Shown: positions 1-8,897 of the stretch, one piece after another
Position numbering within the stretch: the first letter of the stretch is position 1
Layout of the letters: every line of letters begins with the position of its first letter
Origin: Paenibacillus faecis
GTDB taxonomy: Bacteria; Bacillota; Bacilli; Paenibacillales; Paenibacillaceae
DNA: 64,000 nucleotides
Assembly: GCF_008084145.1 (NCBI RefSeq)
Contig: NZ_VSDO01000001.1
Coordinates: forward strand, 634,840 to 698,839
Direction: 5' to 3'
Notes under the pieces: model-generated
Told to the model about the DNA's origin: nothing
Seen by the model: the letters and a program-made list of their open reading frames with translations, nothing else
Database searches by the model: none
Translations under genes and position numbers: made by a program

Positions 1-137
1 AGTCCGGCAGCCAGGAGGAAATCGCCAGCAAGGTCGATTCCCTGGGCCAGTCGCTCCATTCGCTCCGCGACGAACTCGACGCCGCAGGGGACGCGGACGG
101 CAAAATTACGGCGATTCAGCGGCTGCTGGGAGGTTAA
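1..137 (+). CDS. C-terminal end of a probable SNF2-family helicase (YqhH-like), 5' end outside window
   Basis: The frame starting at base 3 is open to a TAA at 135-137 and encodes 44 residues rich in charged and helical residues, ending in IQRLLGG. The next gene, six bases downstream, is a YqhG homologue. In Bacillus the gene before yqhG is the SNF2 helicase gene yqhH, so the identity is inferred from context; the tail itself carries no diagnostic motif. Confidence 0.5.
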   Translation, partial: SGSQEEIASKVDSLGQSLHSLRDELDAAGDADGKITAIQRLLGG

Positions 138-143
138 AGAACT

Positions 144-1076
144 ATGACCATGAGCAGGGAACAGATTCGCGATTTCGTGATGACTTATCTGGAGACGACG
201 GAATGCCGGTTTCTCGAAAAATCGCCCTACCACGTTACCGTCAAACTGTCCCCCCGGGCTGACCGCGATTTGACCAACCGGCCGTACTACTGGGGGTTCA
301 TTGAACGGACAGGGACCGAACCGGAGACGATGACCTTCTCGTTTATTTTCGATCCCGAACGCCACCGGGAGACGCAGGAAGAATCCGGAGGGGGTGAGAC
401 CGCCCAGGAGGATCCCCTGATGTCCCGCCACTTCGGCGCCGTCCGACCGCTGCCGATTCTCGGACCGAACCGCGTTCAGCGGGAAGAGCTGCATTTCGGC
501 AGCCCCCGCCTCAAACAGATTTTTGCCGCGGCCAAGCAAGGCGGGCGCAGCGTTTACCTGTTCGAGGACCCCGGCCCTCTTCAGCGGGAAACGTTGGTCT
601 CCGCCGCCTACGAGCCCTGGCTGGGGGTCCGCTTCAAGCTCGAGTTCTGCTGCGACATGAAGCGGGAGGAGTTGCATTTTATCGGGGTGTCTTTGCGGAC
701 GGGGCAGATCGCCGACCCGTTCTCCGCCCGGCTGGCCGGGAAAGCCTTCGCCCCCCGCGTTCCCGAAAATATGCATGTGATGCCCAGCCACCTGACGCTG
801 GAGCAAGGGTTAAAGGCGCTCGAGAGCCGGATCGGCGAGAGGCTGAGCCGCTGCGACAGCGCATGGGCGGACGAAGCCCGGGAGAGGTTGGGCGAGGAAC
901 TCACGCTCATCGATGCTTACTACAAAGACCTGCTGGCGGATCCCGATGAAGAGCGCAAAAAGGCCGCCGCGGAACAATACGAGGCCCGGCGGGGAGAAAT
1001 CCGCTGGCAGTACGAGCCGAGAATTGTCGTTTCGGCGATCGGCAGCGGCATCTTTCATCTGCGTTCGCCGGGATAG
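144..1076 (+). CDS. yqhG: YqhG family protein
   Basis: A 310-residue cytoplasmic protein of unknown biochemical role. The N-terminal part (short helix, then TVKLSPRADRDLTNRPYYW near residues 28-50) resembles Bacillus YqhG, including the NRPxYW motif. The C-terminal third is strongly charged and probably helical (about residues 225-290, many E, R and A). No signal peptide or membrane segment is seen. The ATG at 144 follows GGGAGG ten bases upstream, and the gene lies six bases after the preceding stop, so the two genes are probably cotranscribed. Confidence 0.75.
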   Translation: MTMSREQIRDFVMTYLETTECRFLEKSPYHVTVKLSPRADRDLTNRPYYWGFIERTGTEPETMTFSFIFDPERHRETQEESGGGETAQEDPLMSRHFGAVRPLPILGPNRVQREELHFGSPRLKQIFAAAKQGGRSVYLFEDPGPLQRETLVSAAYEPWLGVRFKLEFCCDMKREELHFIGVSLRTGQIADPFSARLAGKAFAPRVPENMHVMPSHLTLEQGLKALESRIGERLSRCDSAWADEARERLGEELTLIDAYYKDLLADPDEERKKAAAEQYEARRGEIRWQYEPRIVVSAIGSGIFHLRSPG

Positions 1077-1264
1077 TCAGACATTGACCTCCCTCGCTAA
1101 AATCAAGCAAAAATAGAAGCTGTGCGCGCATCCGCCGCGCGACAGATTGCAGCAACCTTTTTAAGCCGGCCCATGTACAATGGGACAAGCATCGGAGATA
1201 GAAGCAGCAGGGACGCGAAACGCGGCGTTCCGCATTTTAAAGGAATAGCGGGTGATCCGTTGGC

Positions 1265-2248
1265 ATGCTCTCGCAAAATAATGAAAATCGTAACCGTTTC
1301 CTCCTGGTTCTGATCTGTCTTACCCTGGTTTTCACCGGAAGCAGCGGGCTGCTTCCCGGATTTCAACCGGCGGCAAACGCGGCTTCCGAGAAAAGCCGTT
1401 CCGCCCATTCCGCTCCCGCCCAGCTGCGCAAATTCGCCGAAGAGGCTTCCGCCCGGCTGGCTGGAACCGAGCCGTTTACCGCTTGGGCCGGGGCCGCGCT
1501 GGTGATCGAGCCGCTCGGGCCGGGGACCCACAGCTGGCTGGTCACATTGACCAAGGGGCCAAAGGGAGCGGTTAAGCGTCTCGGGTATATGATTATCAGC
1601 GCCACGCCGGAAGGCGAATACAAATTGATCGAATACGGGCAAGGCATGAACTCGATATACGGAAGCGGCATTCTGGAGGACGGTCTTTCCGGCCTCGGAT
1701 TGTCCCAAGCGGGCTCATCGGCTGCCGCGGTCACTCCCGTCTACGGCGGGCCGGTCCTGGCGGCCTGGATGATTTCCTCCGCAGCCGGCAAATCGGAGAC
1801 GGTGCGGTTTGTGGATGCCCTGACCGGAGAACTGCTGCCCGAAAGCCGGGAAAGCTGGACAAAGCAGTCGGCCGGGTACGTTCCCCCCGCCTCGGCGGTC
1901 GGAAGCGCGAAGCGGGGCTGGACGCCGGGAGAAACGATCCGGCGGGCCGATCCTTTCGATCCTTACGACAATCTGCTGTGGATTACCGGGAAAGACCAGG
2001 TTCAGCTTAACGCAGGCAACCTGGAACAGGCCTTCTCCCGACAAAGCCGTTTCGTATTCGCCGCCACCGGTTCCAATCGTACTTATTCCGTTCCGCTGCC
2101 CGTTTACGGCTATCAAATCTGGAATCTTTCCCCTCCTTCTTCCGGCAGCGCATCGGTTTATGTTTTATCGGGAACCGACGATTCCCCTCGGTGGATCGCC
2201 CTGGACGCCTTGCTCGCGTCCGGCGGCTTTCTGGTGATGCCCGATTAA
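1265..2248 (+). CDS. hypothetical secreted protein
   Basis: A 327-residue protein not recognised as a known family. The N-terminus has basic residues, a hydrophobic run (about residues 12-30, FLLVLICLTLVFTG) and an AANA-type cleavage region near residue 40, so it is probably exported by Sec. The mature part is rich in G, S and P without enzymatic motifs. The start is uncertain because the best purine-rich site (AAAGGA) is about 20 bases upstream of the ATG. The gene stands alone and ends just before a strong bidirectional terminator. Confidence 0.6.
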   Translation: MLSQNNENRNRFLLVLICLTLVFTGSSGLLPGFQPAANAASEKSRSAHSAPAQLRKFAEEASARLAGTEPFTAWAGAALVIEPLGPGTHSWLVTLTKGPKGAVKRLGYMIISATPEGEYKLIEYGQGMNSIYGSGILEDGLSGLGLSQAGSSAAAVTPVYGGPVLAAWMISSAAGKSETVRFVDALTGELLPESRESWTKQSAGYVPPASAVGSAKRGWTPGETIRRADPFDPYDNLLWITGKDQVQLNAGNLEQAFSRQSRFVFAATGSNRTYSVPLPVYGYQIWNLSPPSSGSASVYVLSGTDDSPRWIALDALLASGGFLVMPD

Positions 2249-2270
2249 CCCGGCTTCCTAACGATGTAAA

Positions 2271-2313
2271 AAAAGCAGCGGTAGAGTCCACTCTACCGCT
2301 GCTTTTCTTTTTT
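2271..2313. terminator. bidirectional intrinsic terminator
   Basis: A 17-bp perfect stem (AAAAGCAGCGGTAGAGT at 2271-2287, complement at 2290-2306) with a two-base loop and T-rich tails on both strands. It separates the convergent secreted-protein gene and yqzE; the yqzE stop lies inside the stem. Confidence 0.9.
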
Positions 2314-2496
2314 GCTTCGTTTCCACGGCATCCGTTCCATCCATAGCGAGATCGAAAACGGGATCATCCCGAACCACCGGTTGGCCCACGGTTCCCTCTC
2401 CCGGGCCCGTTCCCTCCGTACGTCCCTCGGTGTCTCCACATAGTCGACAAACCGCTCGGTAATATATTTCACCAATTCGTCGCCTTTAGCCATCAT
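2293..2496 (-). CDS. yqzE: YqzE family protein
   Basis: A small protein of 66-67 residues with the YqzE pattern: an N-terminal KYITERFVDYVETP segment, a central Arg/Glu-rich stretch (RRERAREREP) and a C-terminal hydrophobic WFGMIPFSISLWM segment with a basic tail. In Bacillus yqzE is linked to the comG region; its function is unknown. GGGAGGG precedes two consecutive ATG codons (2496 and 2493) and either could be used. The 3' end runs into the shared terminator. Confidence 0.8.
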   Translation of the reverse strand: MMAKGDELVKYITERFVDYVETPRDVRRERAREREPWANRWFGMIPFSISLWMERMPWKRSKKEKQR

Positions 2497-2668
2497 ATTC
2501 CCTCCCGGGCGTGATATCTATCCCTATTGTGCACCGTACCGCCAGCCTCTAAACAAGGGTGCCGCATAAACCGCTCGGTCATGCATGTTTTGGGGAAGTT
2601 GGGATCAAGCTAAACGCAGATAGAAGAAAGGCTTGAAGAAGTTTCATACTTATGCGAAGGGTGAGAAT

Positions 2669-3379
2669 ATGCTGCTAAAAAAAATCGGGCTTCTGCTCAC
2701 CGGAATCATCATGGCCCTCAATACGTGCGGTTCTATAGCCATAGCCGGACCGTCAACCGAAAAGGAAAACACCGACCTCCGTCACGCCTTCCCGGTACCC
2801 GTGATTCTGATCGATGTCGGACATGGGGGCATTGACGGCGGCACCACTTACGGCAATGTACTGGAAAAAGACATCAATCTGGCGCTCGGCCGCAGACTAT
2901 ACATGGTCCTCCGCAGCCACGGATACCGGGCGATCCTGAACCGGACCGGCGACTACGCCCTCAGCGACGAGAACCGTTGGCTCAACAGCCGTTCCCGGCA
3001 TATACGGGATTTGGCCCAGCGGAAAGGCTTAAGCGATCAGCTCCCGGCCGCGATCGTGGTCAGCCTGCATGTCAACTGGGCCAGAAACGAGGCCAGGCGC
3101 GGCCCGCTCGTCCTGCACCAGGAGGACGGACGGAGCGCCATGCTGGCGGTATGCCTGCAGCACGCGCTGGAGGATCTGTATGACCTGCCCGCTTCCAGGC
3201 TTCCCGAACTCGGCAAGCCTTTCTATTTACTCAAGCATATCGAAGCTCCGGCGGTCATCGTGGAAACGGGGTTTATCAGCAACGCCGAAGACCGCGCCAT
3301 GCTTACCAGCCAGCGCGGTCAACAAAGATTGGCCGAATCGATTTACGCGGGAATCGCCGAATATTTTACGGTAATGTAA
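2669..3379 (+). CDS. N-acetylmuramoyl-L-alanine amidase (Amidase_3)
   Basis: A secreted zinc amidase predicted to cleave the amide bond between MurNAc and L-Ala in peptidoglycan. With the ATG at 2669 the protein has 236 residues: a signal peptide (about 1-27), then the Amidase_3 fold with zinc ligands His52 (DVGHGG), Glu66 (LEKDIN) and His134 (SLHVN), and catalytic Glu199 (VETGFISN). I chose 2669 over the in-frame TTG at 2633 because AAGGGTGAG sits at normal distance and the shorter form begins directly with the signal peptide. There are no SLH or AMIN domains. The CwlD-like length suggests a role in cell-wall or spore-cortex remodelling (inference). Confidence 0.85.
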   Translation: MLLKKIGLLLTGIIMALNTCGSIAIAGPSTEKENTDLRHAFPVPVILIDVGHGGIDGGTTYGNVLEKDINLALGRRLYMVLRSHGYRAILNRTGDYALSDENRWLNSRSRHIRDLAQRKGLSDQLPAAIVVSLHVNWARNEARRGPLVLHQEDGRSAMLAVCLQHALEDLYDLPASRLPELGKPFYLLKHIEAPAVIVETGFISNAEDRAMLTSQRGQQRLAESIYAGIAEYFTVM

Positions 3380-4271
3380 AAGGATGCCCCGGACCTGATC
3401 CGGGGCTGACTTGTTCGTGAGCCAGCTCCGATATTCCGATAAACTTCACTCCTCTGGCCTGAAGTCTCGGGATATGCTGTTTGATCGTTTGAGCCGTCAG
3501 CTTCCCGCCGACCCCGACATGGCCGATGGCGATGCACGCCCTCTTTTTTTCAAGCAGTTCTTCCGCTTTCTTCAACTGTCCGGAAATGTGACGGGTACTG
3601 TGCACGTCGTCCAGAAAAATATCGTTCTCCAAATTCGGCAGCCCTTTATTCTGGCTGAGTTCGCCCGCGACAGAGCGGTAATTTGTCCGGCTGTCGACAA
3701 AGAATAGCCCCCGTTCGCGGCAGACGTCCAGGATGACGCTCATAATTCTCTGATCCCCGGTGATTTTGGAGCCCATATGATTGTTGATCCCTTTAGCGAA
3801 AGGGACATTCTCAATCGCCTGCTCCACTTTGAGCCGAACCTCCTCATCGCTCATTCCGGAAATGATCGCTCCGGGTCCCAGCCATTCCGGCCTTCCCCGT
3901 TTAGGCTCCATCGGCAGATGAACCAGCACATCGTGCCCCATCTCATGTGCGCGAGTCGCATCCTCCCGCGTCGTCGGCAAAAACGGCATCACCGCTACCG
4001 TCAGTTTTACGGGCAACCGCAGCATTTCCTCCGTGCCGCCCATCTTATTCCCGAAATCGTCGATAATGACCGCAAGCCTTTGGGGACGCTCGTTCGCTTC
4101 CGTTTGCGCATCCTTTTGGATGTCCTTTTGGGCCCCCTTCGGAACCGGTTCAGCCCCCAACTCTCCGGCAGACACCCAGGTGCCTGACAACGGTCCGCCG
4201 CCAAGTCCCGCCACCAGCAAAAAAACGAGCAGCGCCGACCGTTTGGCCTTTCCCAACTTGTTGTTGCGCAT
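3366..4271 (-). CDS. divergent polysaccharide deacetylase family protein (YibQ/DUF610 type)
   Basis: A 301-residue exported protein with a signal peptide (basic MRNNKLGKAKR, then a hydrophobic run to about residue 32), a linker, and a divergent polysaccharide-deacetylase NodB-like fold. Family hallmarks are LAVIIDDFGN (first Asp pair), VAVMPFLP, HLPMEP, INNHMGS and FFVDSRT. Members are thought to act on cell-wall or capsule glycans, but the substrate is not established. The ATG at 4271 follows GAGGTGAAATC; the upstream in-frame start at 4292 lacks such a site. It converges on the amidase gene, so both may act on the envelope. Confidence 0.82.
   Translation of the reverse strand: MRNNKLGKAKRSALLVFLLVAGLGGGPLSGTWVSAGELGAEPVPKGAQKDIQKDAQTEANERPQRLAVIIDDFGNKMGGTEEMLRLPVKLTVAVMPFLPTTREDATRAHEMGHDVLVHLPMEPKRGRPEWLGPGAIISGMSDEEVRLKVEQAIENVPFAKGINNHMGSKITGDQRIMSVILDVCRERGLFFVDSRTNYRSVAGELSQNKGLPNLENDIFLDDVHSTRHISGQLKKAEELLEKKRACIAIGHVGVGGKLTAQTIKQHIPRLQARGVKFIGISELAHEQVSPGSGPGHPFTLP
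3386..3415. terminator. shared terminator between convergent genes
   Basis: Stem GCCCCGGA / TCCGGGGC (3386-3393 / 3399-3406) with a CCTGA loop. On the minus strand it is followed by ATCCTTTT. It overlaps the last codons of the deacetylase gene and follows the amidase stop. Confidence 0.7.
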
Positions 4272-4361
4272 GATTTCACCTCGATCTGTCATGTCATAGG
4301 AATTTGCCGCGATCTTCTCTAGTATGACAGACGTCTGGAAATATATGCATTGCGCCGTTGT

Positions 4362-4961
4362 TCAATCGGCGGAAACGCACAGGGACCGGAGATGCTGCTC
4401 GATGATGCTCTCAATCCGGTCCACGTCCAATCTCTCGGGCTGCATCAGCCGGTGCACAGCAAGTCCGTCGACCAGTGCGTACAGTTTCTCCGCCTCCAGC
4501 TCCACGTCAAGACCGCTCCTGGCCATCCCGCTCGCCACAAGTTCATGGAGGGCGAAGCGCGACGCTGTGAGCAATCCGTCCTGCACGCTGAGACTTAATC
4601 TTTTTAACTCGGGGTAGACTAATGTCTTTGCGCTAAAAGAAAACCACACCTCCATTTCCAGCGTTCTCTCTTCATCCACGGGTAAAAACTGCAGCAGCAT
4701 CCGTTTCAAGTCATGCAAAAGCGGCCCATGAAGCTCGAATTCGGCCAAGCGCTTCTCCACCCGTTCCACAAACAGGTTCATACAGAAGGCGAATAGCTCT
4801 TCCTGACTGGCAAAATAATGACGCATGGAACCGACGGACAGCCCCGCTTCTTCCGCGATTCTCCGCACGGTGGCCCGCTCCAGCCCCGATTCCCGAATGA
4901 CGTTTAAGGCCGCCTCGGCGACGAGACGTTTTTGTTTGTCGTGATCCACAATTTTTGGCAT
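4362..4961 (-). CDS. TetR/AcrR family transcriptional regulator
   Basis: A 199-residue repressor. The N-terminal TetR helix-turn-helix covers about residues 10-55 (ATVRRIAEEAGLSVGSMRHYF), followed by a helical ligand domain similar in layout to BetI/PksA-type regulators. It is divergent from the alpha/beta hydrolase gene, with two copies of a 15-bp palindrome between them, so it probably represses both itself and the hydrolase. A TTGTAC-17-TATAAT promoter would start transcription at or within a base of the ATG, suggesting a leaderless transcript. The ligand is unknown. Confidence 0.88.
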   Translation of the reverse strand: MPKIVDHDKQKRLVAEAALNVIRESGLERATVRRIAEEAGLSVGSMRHYFASQEELFAFCMNLFVERVEKRLAEFELHGPLLHDLKRMLLQFLPVDEERTLEMEVWFSFSAKTLVYPELKRLSLSVQDGLLTASRFALHELVASGMARSGLDVELEAEKLYALVDGLAVHRLMQPERLDVDRIESIIEQHLRSLCVSAD

Positions 4962-4967
4962 GGCTTC

Positions 4968-4996
4968 ATTATACCTGCTTTTCTTTTTTGGTACAA
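4968..4996 (-). promoter_or_regulatory. sigma-A promoter of the tetR gene
   Basis: On the minus strand TTGTAC (4996-4991), 17 bases, then TATAAT (4973-4968). The -35 lies inside the upstream operator copy. The predicted start falls at about 4961, the first base of the ATG. Confidence 0.6.
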
Positions 4997-5030
4997 CGTG
5001 CTAAAATGATTTTCGTAGTACAATGTACTA
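4989..5030. promoter_or_regulatory. two TetR operator palindromes
   Basis: A perfect 6-3-6 palindrome TAGTACAATGTACTA at 5016-5030 and an imperfect copy TGGTACAACGTGCTA (12 of 15 bases) at 4989-5003, 27 bp apart. They lie in the intergenic space between the divergent tetR and hydrolase genes, where an autoregulating TetR protein is expected to bind. Confidence 0.65.
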
Positions 5031-5064
5031 AATAAAATAGACAAGGCTGGAGAGGAAAACCAAC

Positions 5065-6078
5065 ATGAACAAAATGACAAAGAATGACAAAAAGCCATCC
5101 CGATGGCGTAAAATCAAATGGTCTCTGCTGATCGTCGTGGCCCTGATCGGCCTGGCCATCGGCTCCGGCTTCGCTTACGAAGCCATCGCGTCGAAACAGG
5201 CCGCCAAGAACTTCCCCCCTCCTGGGAAGCTGGTGGACGCCGGCGGCTATAAGCTGCATATCGTCAAAGCAGGAACCGGTTCCCCCACGATCCTGCTCGA
5301 AGCCGGAAGCGGCGAAACCAGCCTGTCCTGGCGGCAAATCCCGGACGAGCTGGCCAAGGAAGCCACCGTCGTCACTTACGACCGCGCGGGCTACGCCTGG
5401 AGCGAACCGGCCGCCACGGAACGCACCGGCGAGAATATCGTTCGCGAACTTCATACCGCGTTGGATAACGAAGGCATCCACGGGCCTTACCTGCTGGTCG
5501 GCCATTCGCTCGGAGGCATGTATGCGCGGCTCTTCGCCGAAACCTACCGGGACGAAGTCACCGGACTCGTTCTCATCGACGCGAGACCGGAGGACGACGC
5601 CCGCGATACCGCGGATATATTGAAACAAGAAGGATTTGCGGGCAATCCGCAGGCTTCGACGCTCAAGCTGATCAAGCACTCGGGTCTGCTGCGTTTATTT
5701 AAAGATGCATTGTTGGAAGGCCAAGTCCCCAAAGAAGATCGGGATCGTTTCCTTAACGTGATCGCCAAGGATAGCTTTTTTGAGGCGAAAGAAGCGGAAG
5801 GGAATTTGGCTTGGACGACGGAGGAGGCTCTCCGTGGCCAGCGCCTGGGAGACTTGCCGGTACGGGTGATCGCCCGGGGACTGCCGCAGAACTATGCTCA
5901 AGCGGGTATTTCGGAAGAGGCCGGACGGAAGCTGGAGGCGATCTGGCAGGCCGGCCAGCGCAAGATGCTGGAGCTTTCCACGGACAGCCGGCTCATTGTT
6001 GCGGAGAAGAGCGGTCACATGGTTATCCATGACCAGCCCGAACTGGTGGTTGAAACGGTCCGCAGCTTATTGAAGTAA
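5065..6078 (+). CDS. membrane-anchored alpha/beta hydrolase
   Basis: A 337-residue protein with a short basic cytoplasmic N-terminus, one membrane segment (about residues 19-38, SLLIVVALIGLAIGSGFAY) and an extracellular alpha/beta hydrolase fold. The nucleophile elbow is GHSLGG (Ser near residue 148), the oxyanion region is LLEAGSGET, and the catalytic His is in SGHMVI near the C-terminus. The substrate is unknown. The ATG at 5065 has GGAGAGG nine bases upstream. The gene is probably under control of the divergent TetR regulator through the palindromes at 4989-5030. Confidence 0.85.
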   Translation: MNKMTKNDKKPSRWRKIKWSLLIVVALIGLAIGSGFAYEAIASKQAAKNFPPPGKLVDAGGYKLHIVKAGTGSPTILLEAGSGETSLSWRQIPDELAKEATVVTYDRAGYAWSEPAATERTGENIVRELHTALDNEGIHGPYLLVGHSLGGMYARLFAETYRDEVTGLVLIDARPEDDARDTADILKQEGFAGNPQASTLKLIKHSGLLRLFKDALLEGQVPKEDRDRFLNVIAKDSFFEAKEAEGNLAWTTEEALRGQRLGDLPVRVIARGLPQNYAQAGISEEAGRKLEAIWQAGQRKMLELSTDSRLIVAEKSGHMVIHDQPELVVETVRSLLK

Positions 6079-6087
6079 ACTTAAAAG

Positions 6088-6130
6088 CGCGGTTCCGGGA
6101 GGTCATTTCCCGGAACCGCGTTCTTCTTTT
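6088..6130. terminator. bidirectional terminator between hydrolase and MFS genes
   Basis: A 13-bp stem, CGCGGTTCCGGGA at 6088-6100 and its complement at 6108-6120, followed by TTCTTCTTTT on the plus strand and TTTTAAG on the minus strand. The MFS stop codon lies within it. Confidence 0.85.
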
Positions 6131-7308
6131 CGCGGACCATAGGCGAACAGGATCAATAACACGCCTACGGCCGAGCAGATCATATACATCATGGAATAGG
6201 AAGACAGGTCGGAGACGGGCCCCATCAAGACGCCCCCCAGCGAGACACCGAGATCGGCCATGGCAATGAACAACCCCATCAGCACATTGCGATGGGCCGG
6301 TGGCAGCACAAAGGACAAGTATGTCGTCAACTTGGGATACAGCATCGCCTGAGCCAATCCCATCAATACCGCGCCCGAATAGAAAAAGACAGCCCCGCCT
6401 GCCGCGGAAATGCTTACGCTCAGAGCGGCTACGGCGAGCGTCAGCATGACTCCCATCACAAAGGAAGCGTGCCATTGGCCGTCCGAAGGAATTTTCTTGC
6501 GCAAGGTGAAGCGGGCCAAGACGATTGTTCCGGCTTGCAGCATCAAAAAGACAGCGGCATTTCCGCCCGAAATTTGTCCGGCGTACAGCGGAATGAAGGT
6601 CGTCACCGCTCCAAACACAACGGAAGCCGCCAGCATCAGAACACTGCATTTGAATAAATGCGCATTCTTGACCAGTTGCCCGAAGGATTGAAACATGGCG
6701 CTCCCCTGGCTTGTCTGCTCCGGATGCTCCCCCTCTTCTCTCGGCTCCATTTTGGCACTGAACCCTACAATCCCCGTCAATACCGCAATGGCAAGCATCA
6801 CAGTCCCAAACACCCCCGGCGATCCGCCCTGCCATATCCCTAATGCCAGCAAAGGACCGATGACCCCTGGCAAGGAAGCGCACAAGGAATACATGGAGAT
6901 CCCCTGGGAACGATCCTTGTCCGGCAGCGCATCGATGATGCCCAGCTGCAGTGCCATGGAGAAGAAGGCCGTGCAGACGCCTTGCAGCATGCGGGCTGCG
7001 AAATATCCCCCAAGCCCGGTTAATGCATAAAGCAATAAAGCGACCCCATTCAGGATCAGAATGAGACGCAGCATCTTGATCGCCCCGTGCTTTTGAATCA
7101 CCTGACCCGCCCAAGGCCTGAATAACATCGTCGTAAATAAATAAGCCCCCATAATCACGCCAATCGCCGTGTTGCTTGCACCGAGCGACTCCCCTTTTAG
7201 CGGGATGATCACATTCAATATGGAATTGGCGCTGAAATATAACAGGGTTAATAGATATAATCGCAAAAACGGCCAGGAAAGCGCTCCTTTCAATCTCGAT
7301 CCCTCCAT
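6103..7308 (-). CDS. MFS exporter, CntE-like
   Basis: A 401-residue major facilitator with about 12 predicted membrane helices and the motif-A-like loop RPWAGQVIQKHGAIK between helices 2 and 3. It is the last gene (31 bases after the second ATPase) of a gene set in the order binding protein, two permeases, two ATPases, MFS. That order matches the staphylopine-type cntABCDFE operon, where CntE exports the metallophore. By analogy this protein may export a nicotianamine-like opine metallophore, but no synthesis genes are present here, so the substrate is inferred only. Confidence 0.72.
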   Translation of the reverse strand: MEGSRLKGALSWPFLRLYLLTLLYFSANSILNVIIPLKGESLGASNTAIGVIMGAYLFTTMLFRPWAGQVIQKHGAIKMLRLILILNGVALLLYALTGLGGYFAARMLQGVCTAFFSMALQLGIIDALPDKDRSQGISMYSLCASLPGVIGPLLALGIWQGGSPGVFGTVMLAIAVLTGIVGFSAKMEPREEGEHPEQTSQGSAMFQSFGQLVKNAHLFKCSVLMLAASVVFGAVTTFIPLYAGQISGGNAAVFLMLQAGTIVLARFTLRKKIPSDGQWHASFVMGVMLTLAVAALSVSISAAGGAVFFYSGAVLMGLAQAMLYPKLTTYLSFVLPPAHRNVLMGLFIAMADLGVSLGGVLMGPVSDLSSYSMMYMICSAVGVLLILFAYGPRKEERGSGK

Positions 7309-7339
7309 GCTCGTGAATGACTCGATATTTTGTTATGGC

Positions 7340-8089
7340 TTATGTGATCATCATCCGCAATAAATCCCTGGCATAGGCCGACTGCACGTCTTTTAATCGT
7401 TCAATCGGTACGATCTCATCGATCCGCCCGCTTCGTATTAGAATGAGCCGATCGCAAATGTAGGCGGCTGCCTGGATATCATGGGTGATGAAAATATAGC
7501 TCATCCCGTAAATTTCCCGTAAATTTTTCAGCAGTTCCAACACCTGGAGTTGAACGGAGCCATCCAGCGAACTTACCGCCTCATCCAGTAAAATCCACCT
7601 GGGCTCCGTGGATACGGCCCGTGCAATACACACCCGCTGGGCTTCTCCTCCCGATAATTCATGAGGGTATTTCTTTCGGTAAGCAGCGTCCAGCCCAACT
7701 TGTGTCAGGAGAAGGTCCACCTTCTTCCTCATATCCTTTAGTTTCATGTCCGTCAATTTCAGGGGCTCCAGTAAAGCCTGTTCCACGGTATAAAAAGGAT
7801 GGAGCGAAGAGGTATAGTCCTGGAAGACGGCACTCACGCCGCCCCGTCTCGCTCTGCGCTCCGTAATGCTTCTCCCTTCAAACGAGACGGTGCCTCGATC
7901 GGGCTTCTCGATTCCCAGCAGCAGTCGACCCAGCGTGGATTTGCCGCTTCCGCTCTCTCCAATAATGCCAAGGCATTCGCCGGCCTTACATTCAAAGCTG
8001 ATATCCTCAAGCACTCTCGTACGCTCTCTGGAGAATATTCCCGATTTTTTGTAGGATTTCTCCACGCCTTCAACGATCAGCAAGGTCAA
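7340..8089 (-). CDS. ABC transporter ATPase (Opp/Nik/CntF-like)
   Basis: A 249-residue peptide/nickel-type ATPase. Walker A is GESGSGKST (about 42-50), the signature is LSGGEAQRV, Walker B is ILLDEAVSSLD, and the switch His is in ITHDI. It lacks the long C-terminal oligopeptide extension, as is usual for NikE/CntF-type subunits. It overlaps the preceding ATPase by 20 bases. Together they would power uptake through the two permeases. Confidence 0.85.
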   Translation of the reverse strand: MTLLIVEGVEKSYKKSGIFSRERTRVLEDISFECKAGECLGIIGESGSGKSTLGRLLLGIEKPDRGTVSFEGRSITERRARRGGVSAVFQDYTSSLHPFYTVEQALLEPLKLTDMKLKDMRKKVDLLLTQVGLDAAYRKKYPHELSGGEAQRVCIARAVSTEPRWILLDEAVSSLDGSVQLQVLELLKNLREIYGMSYIFITHDIQAAAYICDRLILIRSGRIDEIVPIERLKDVQSAYARDLLRMMIT

Positions 8090-8897
8090 CGCCTCCCATC
8101 ACTTTCGTGAAATGCTCGTGCAACACCCGCTTCGCGGAAACCAACTCCCGGGTATAAGCGTGTCGGGCATTGGAGAACAGAACTTCGGCCGATCCTCGCT
8201 CCACGATCTCCCCCTCCTTCATGACGAGGATGTCGTCGGCCAGCTTACCGACCACGCCCAAATCATGGGAGACAAACAACATCGCGCAGCCGATTCTCTC
8301 CCGCAGGGCCATCAATTGCTCCACGACCTCGAACTGCGAGACCGTATCCAACGCGGTTGTCGGTTCATCCGCGATAATCAGGTCGGGCTCCAGCATAAGC
8401 GCCAAAGCGATCATGATTCGCTGCAGCATGCCGCCGGACAATTGATGCGGGTATTTATGCAACACCCCGATCGGGTCCTTTAACCGGACGCTTTCCATGG
8501 CGCTTTTGGCTTTGGCGGTGATCTCGCTTTTGCTCCAGCCGTAATGCCGGGCCAGCGTCTCCGCCACATGTACGCCAATGGGGCGTGAAGGGTCGAAAGC
8601 GCTCATCCCGTGCTGCAAAATCATGCAGATTTGCTTTCCCCGGATGTTTCGCATTTCTTTTTCGGACAGCCGGCCCAGCTCCACCCCGTCAAACCGAATA
8701 TCGCCGGACTGGCGTATCCCGGACTTATTCAAACGCATCACGGCCCGGCATGTGACGGACTTGCCGCTTCCGCTCTCCCCGACGATGGAAAGGCAGCTGC
8801 CTGGTCTGACTTGAAATGAACTGTCTCGAACCAGGACGTTGCCGGTTGCTTCATCCCAAACTCGCAAATGCGATACCTCCAAAATATTCTTGCGCAT
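8070..8897 (-). CDS. ABC transporter ATPase (Opp/Nik/CntD-like)
   Basis: A 275-residue ATPase with Walker A GESGSGKSVT, a Q-loop near ILQHGMSAFDPS, signature LSGGMLQRI, Walker B LIIADEPTTALD and switch VSHDLG. It is paired with the second ATPase gene downstream. The start ATG (8897-8895) overlaps the preceding permease stop by one base in a TAATG junction, so translation is probably coupled. Confidence 0.86.
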   Translation of the reverse strand: MRKNILEVSHLRVWDEATGNVLVRDSSFQVRPGSCLSIVGESGSGKSVTCRAVMRLNKSGIRQSGDIRFDGVELGRLSEKEMRNIRGKQICMILQHGMSAFDPSRPIGVHVAETLARHYGWSKSEITAKAKSAMESVRLKDPIGVLHKYPHQLSGGMLQRIMIALALMLEPDLIIADEPTTALDTVSQFEVVEQLMALRERIGCAMLFVSHDLGVVGKLADDILVMKEGEIVERGSAEVLFSNARHAYTRELVSAKRVLHEHFTKVMGGVDLADR

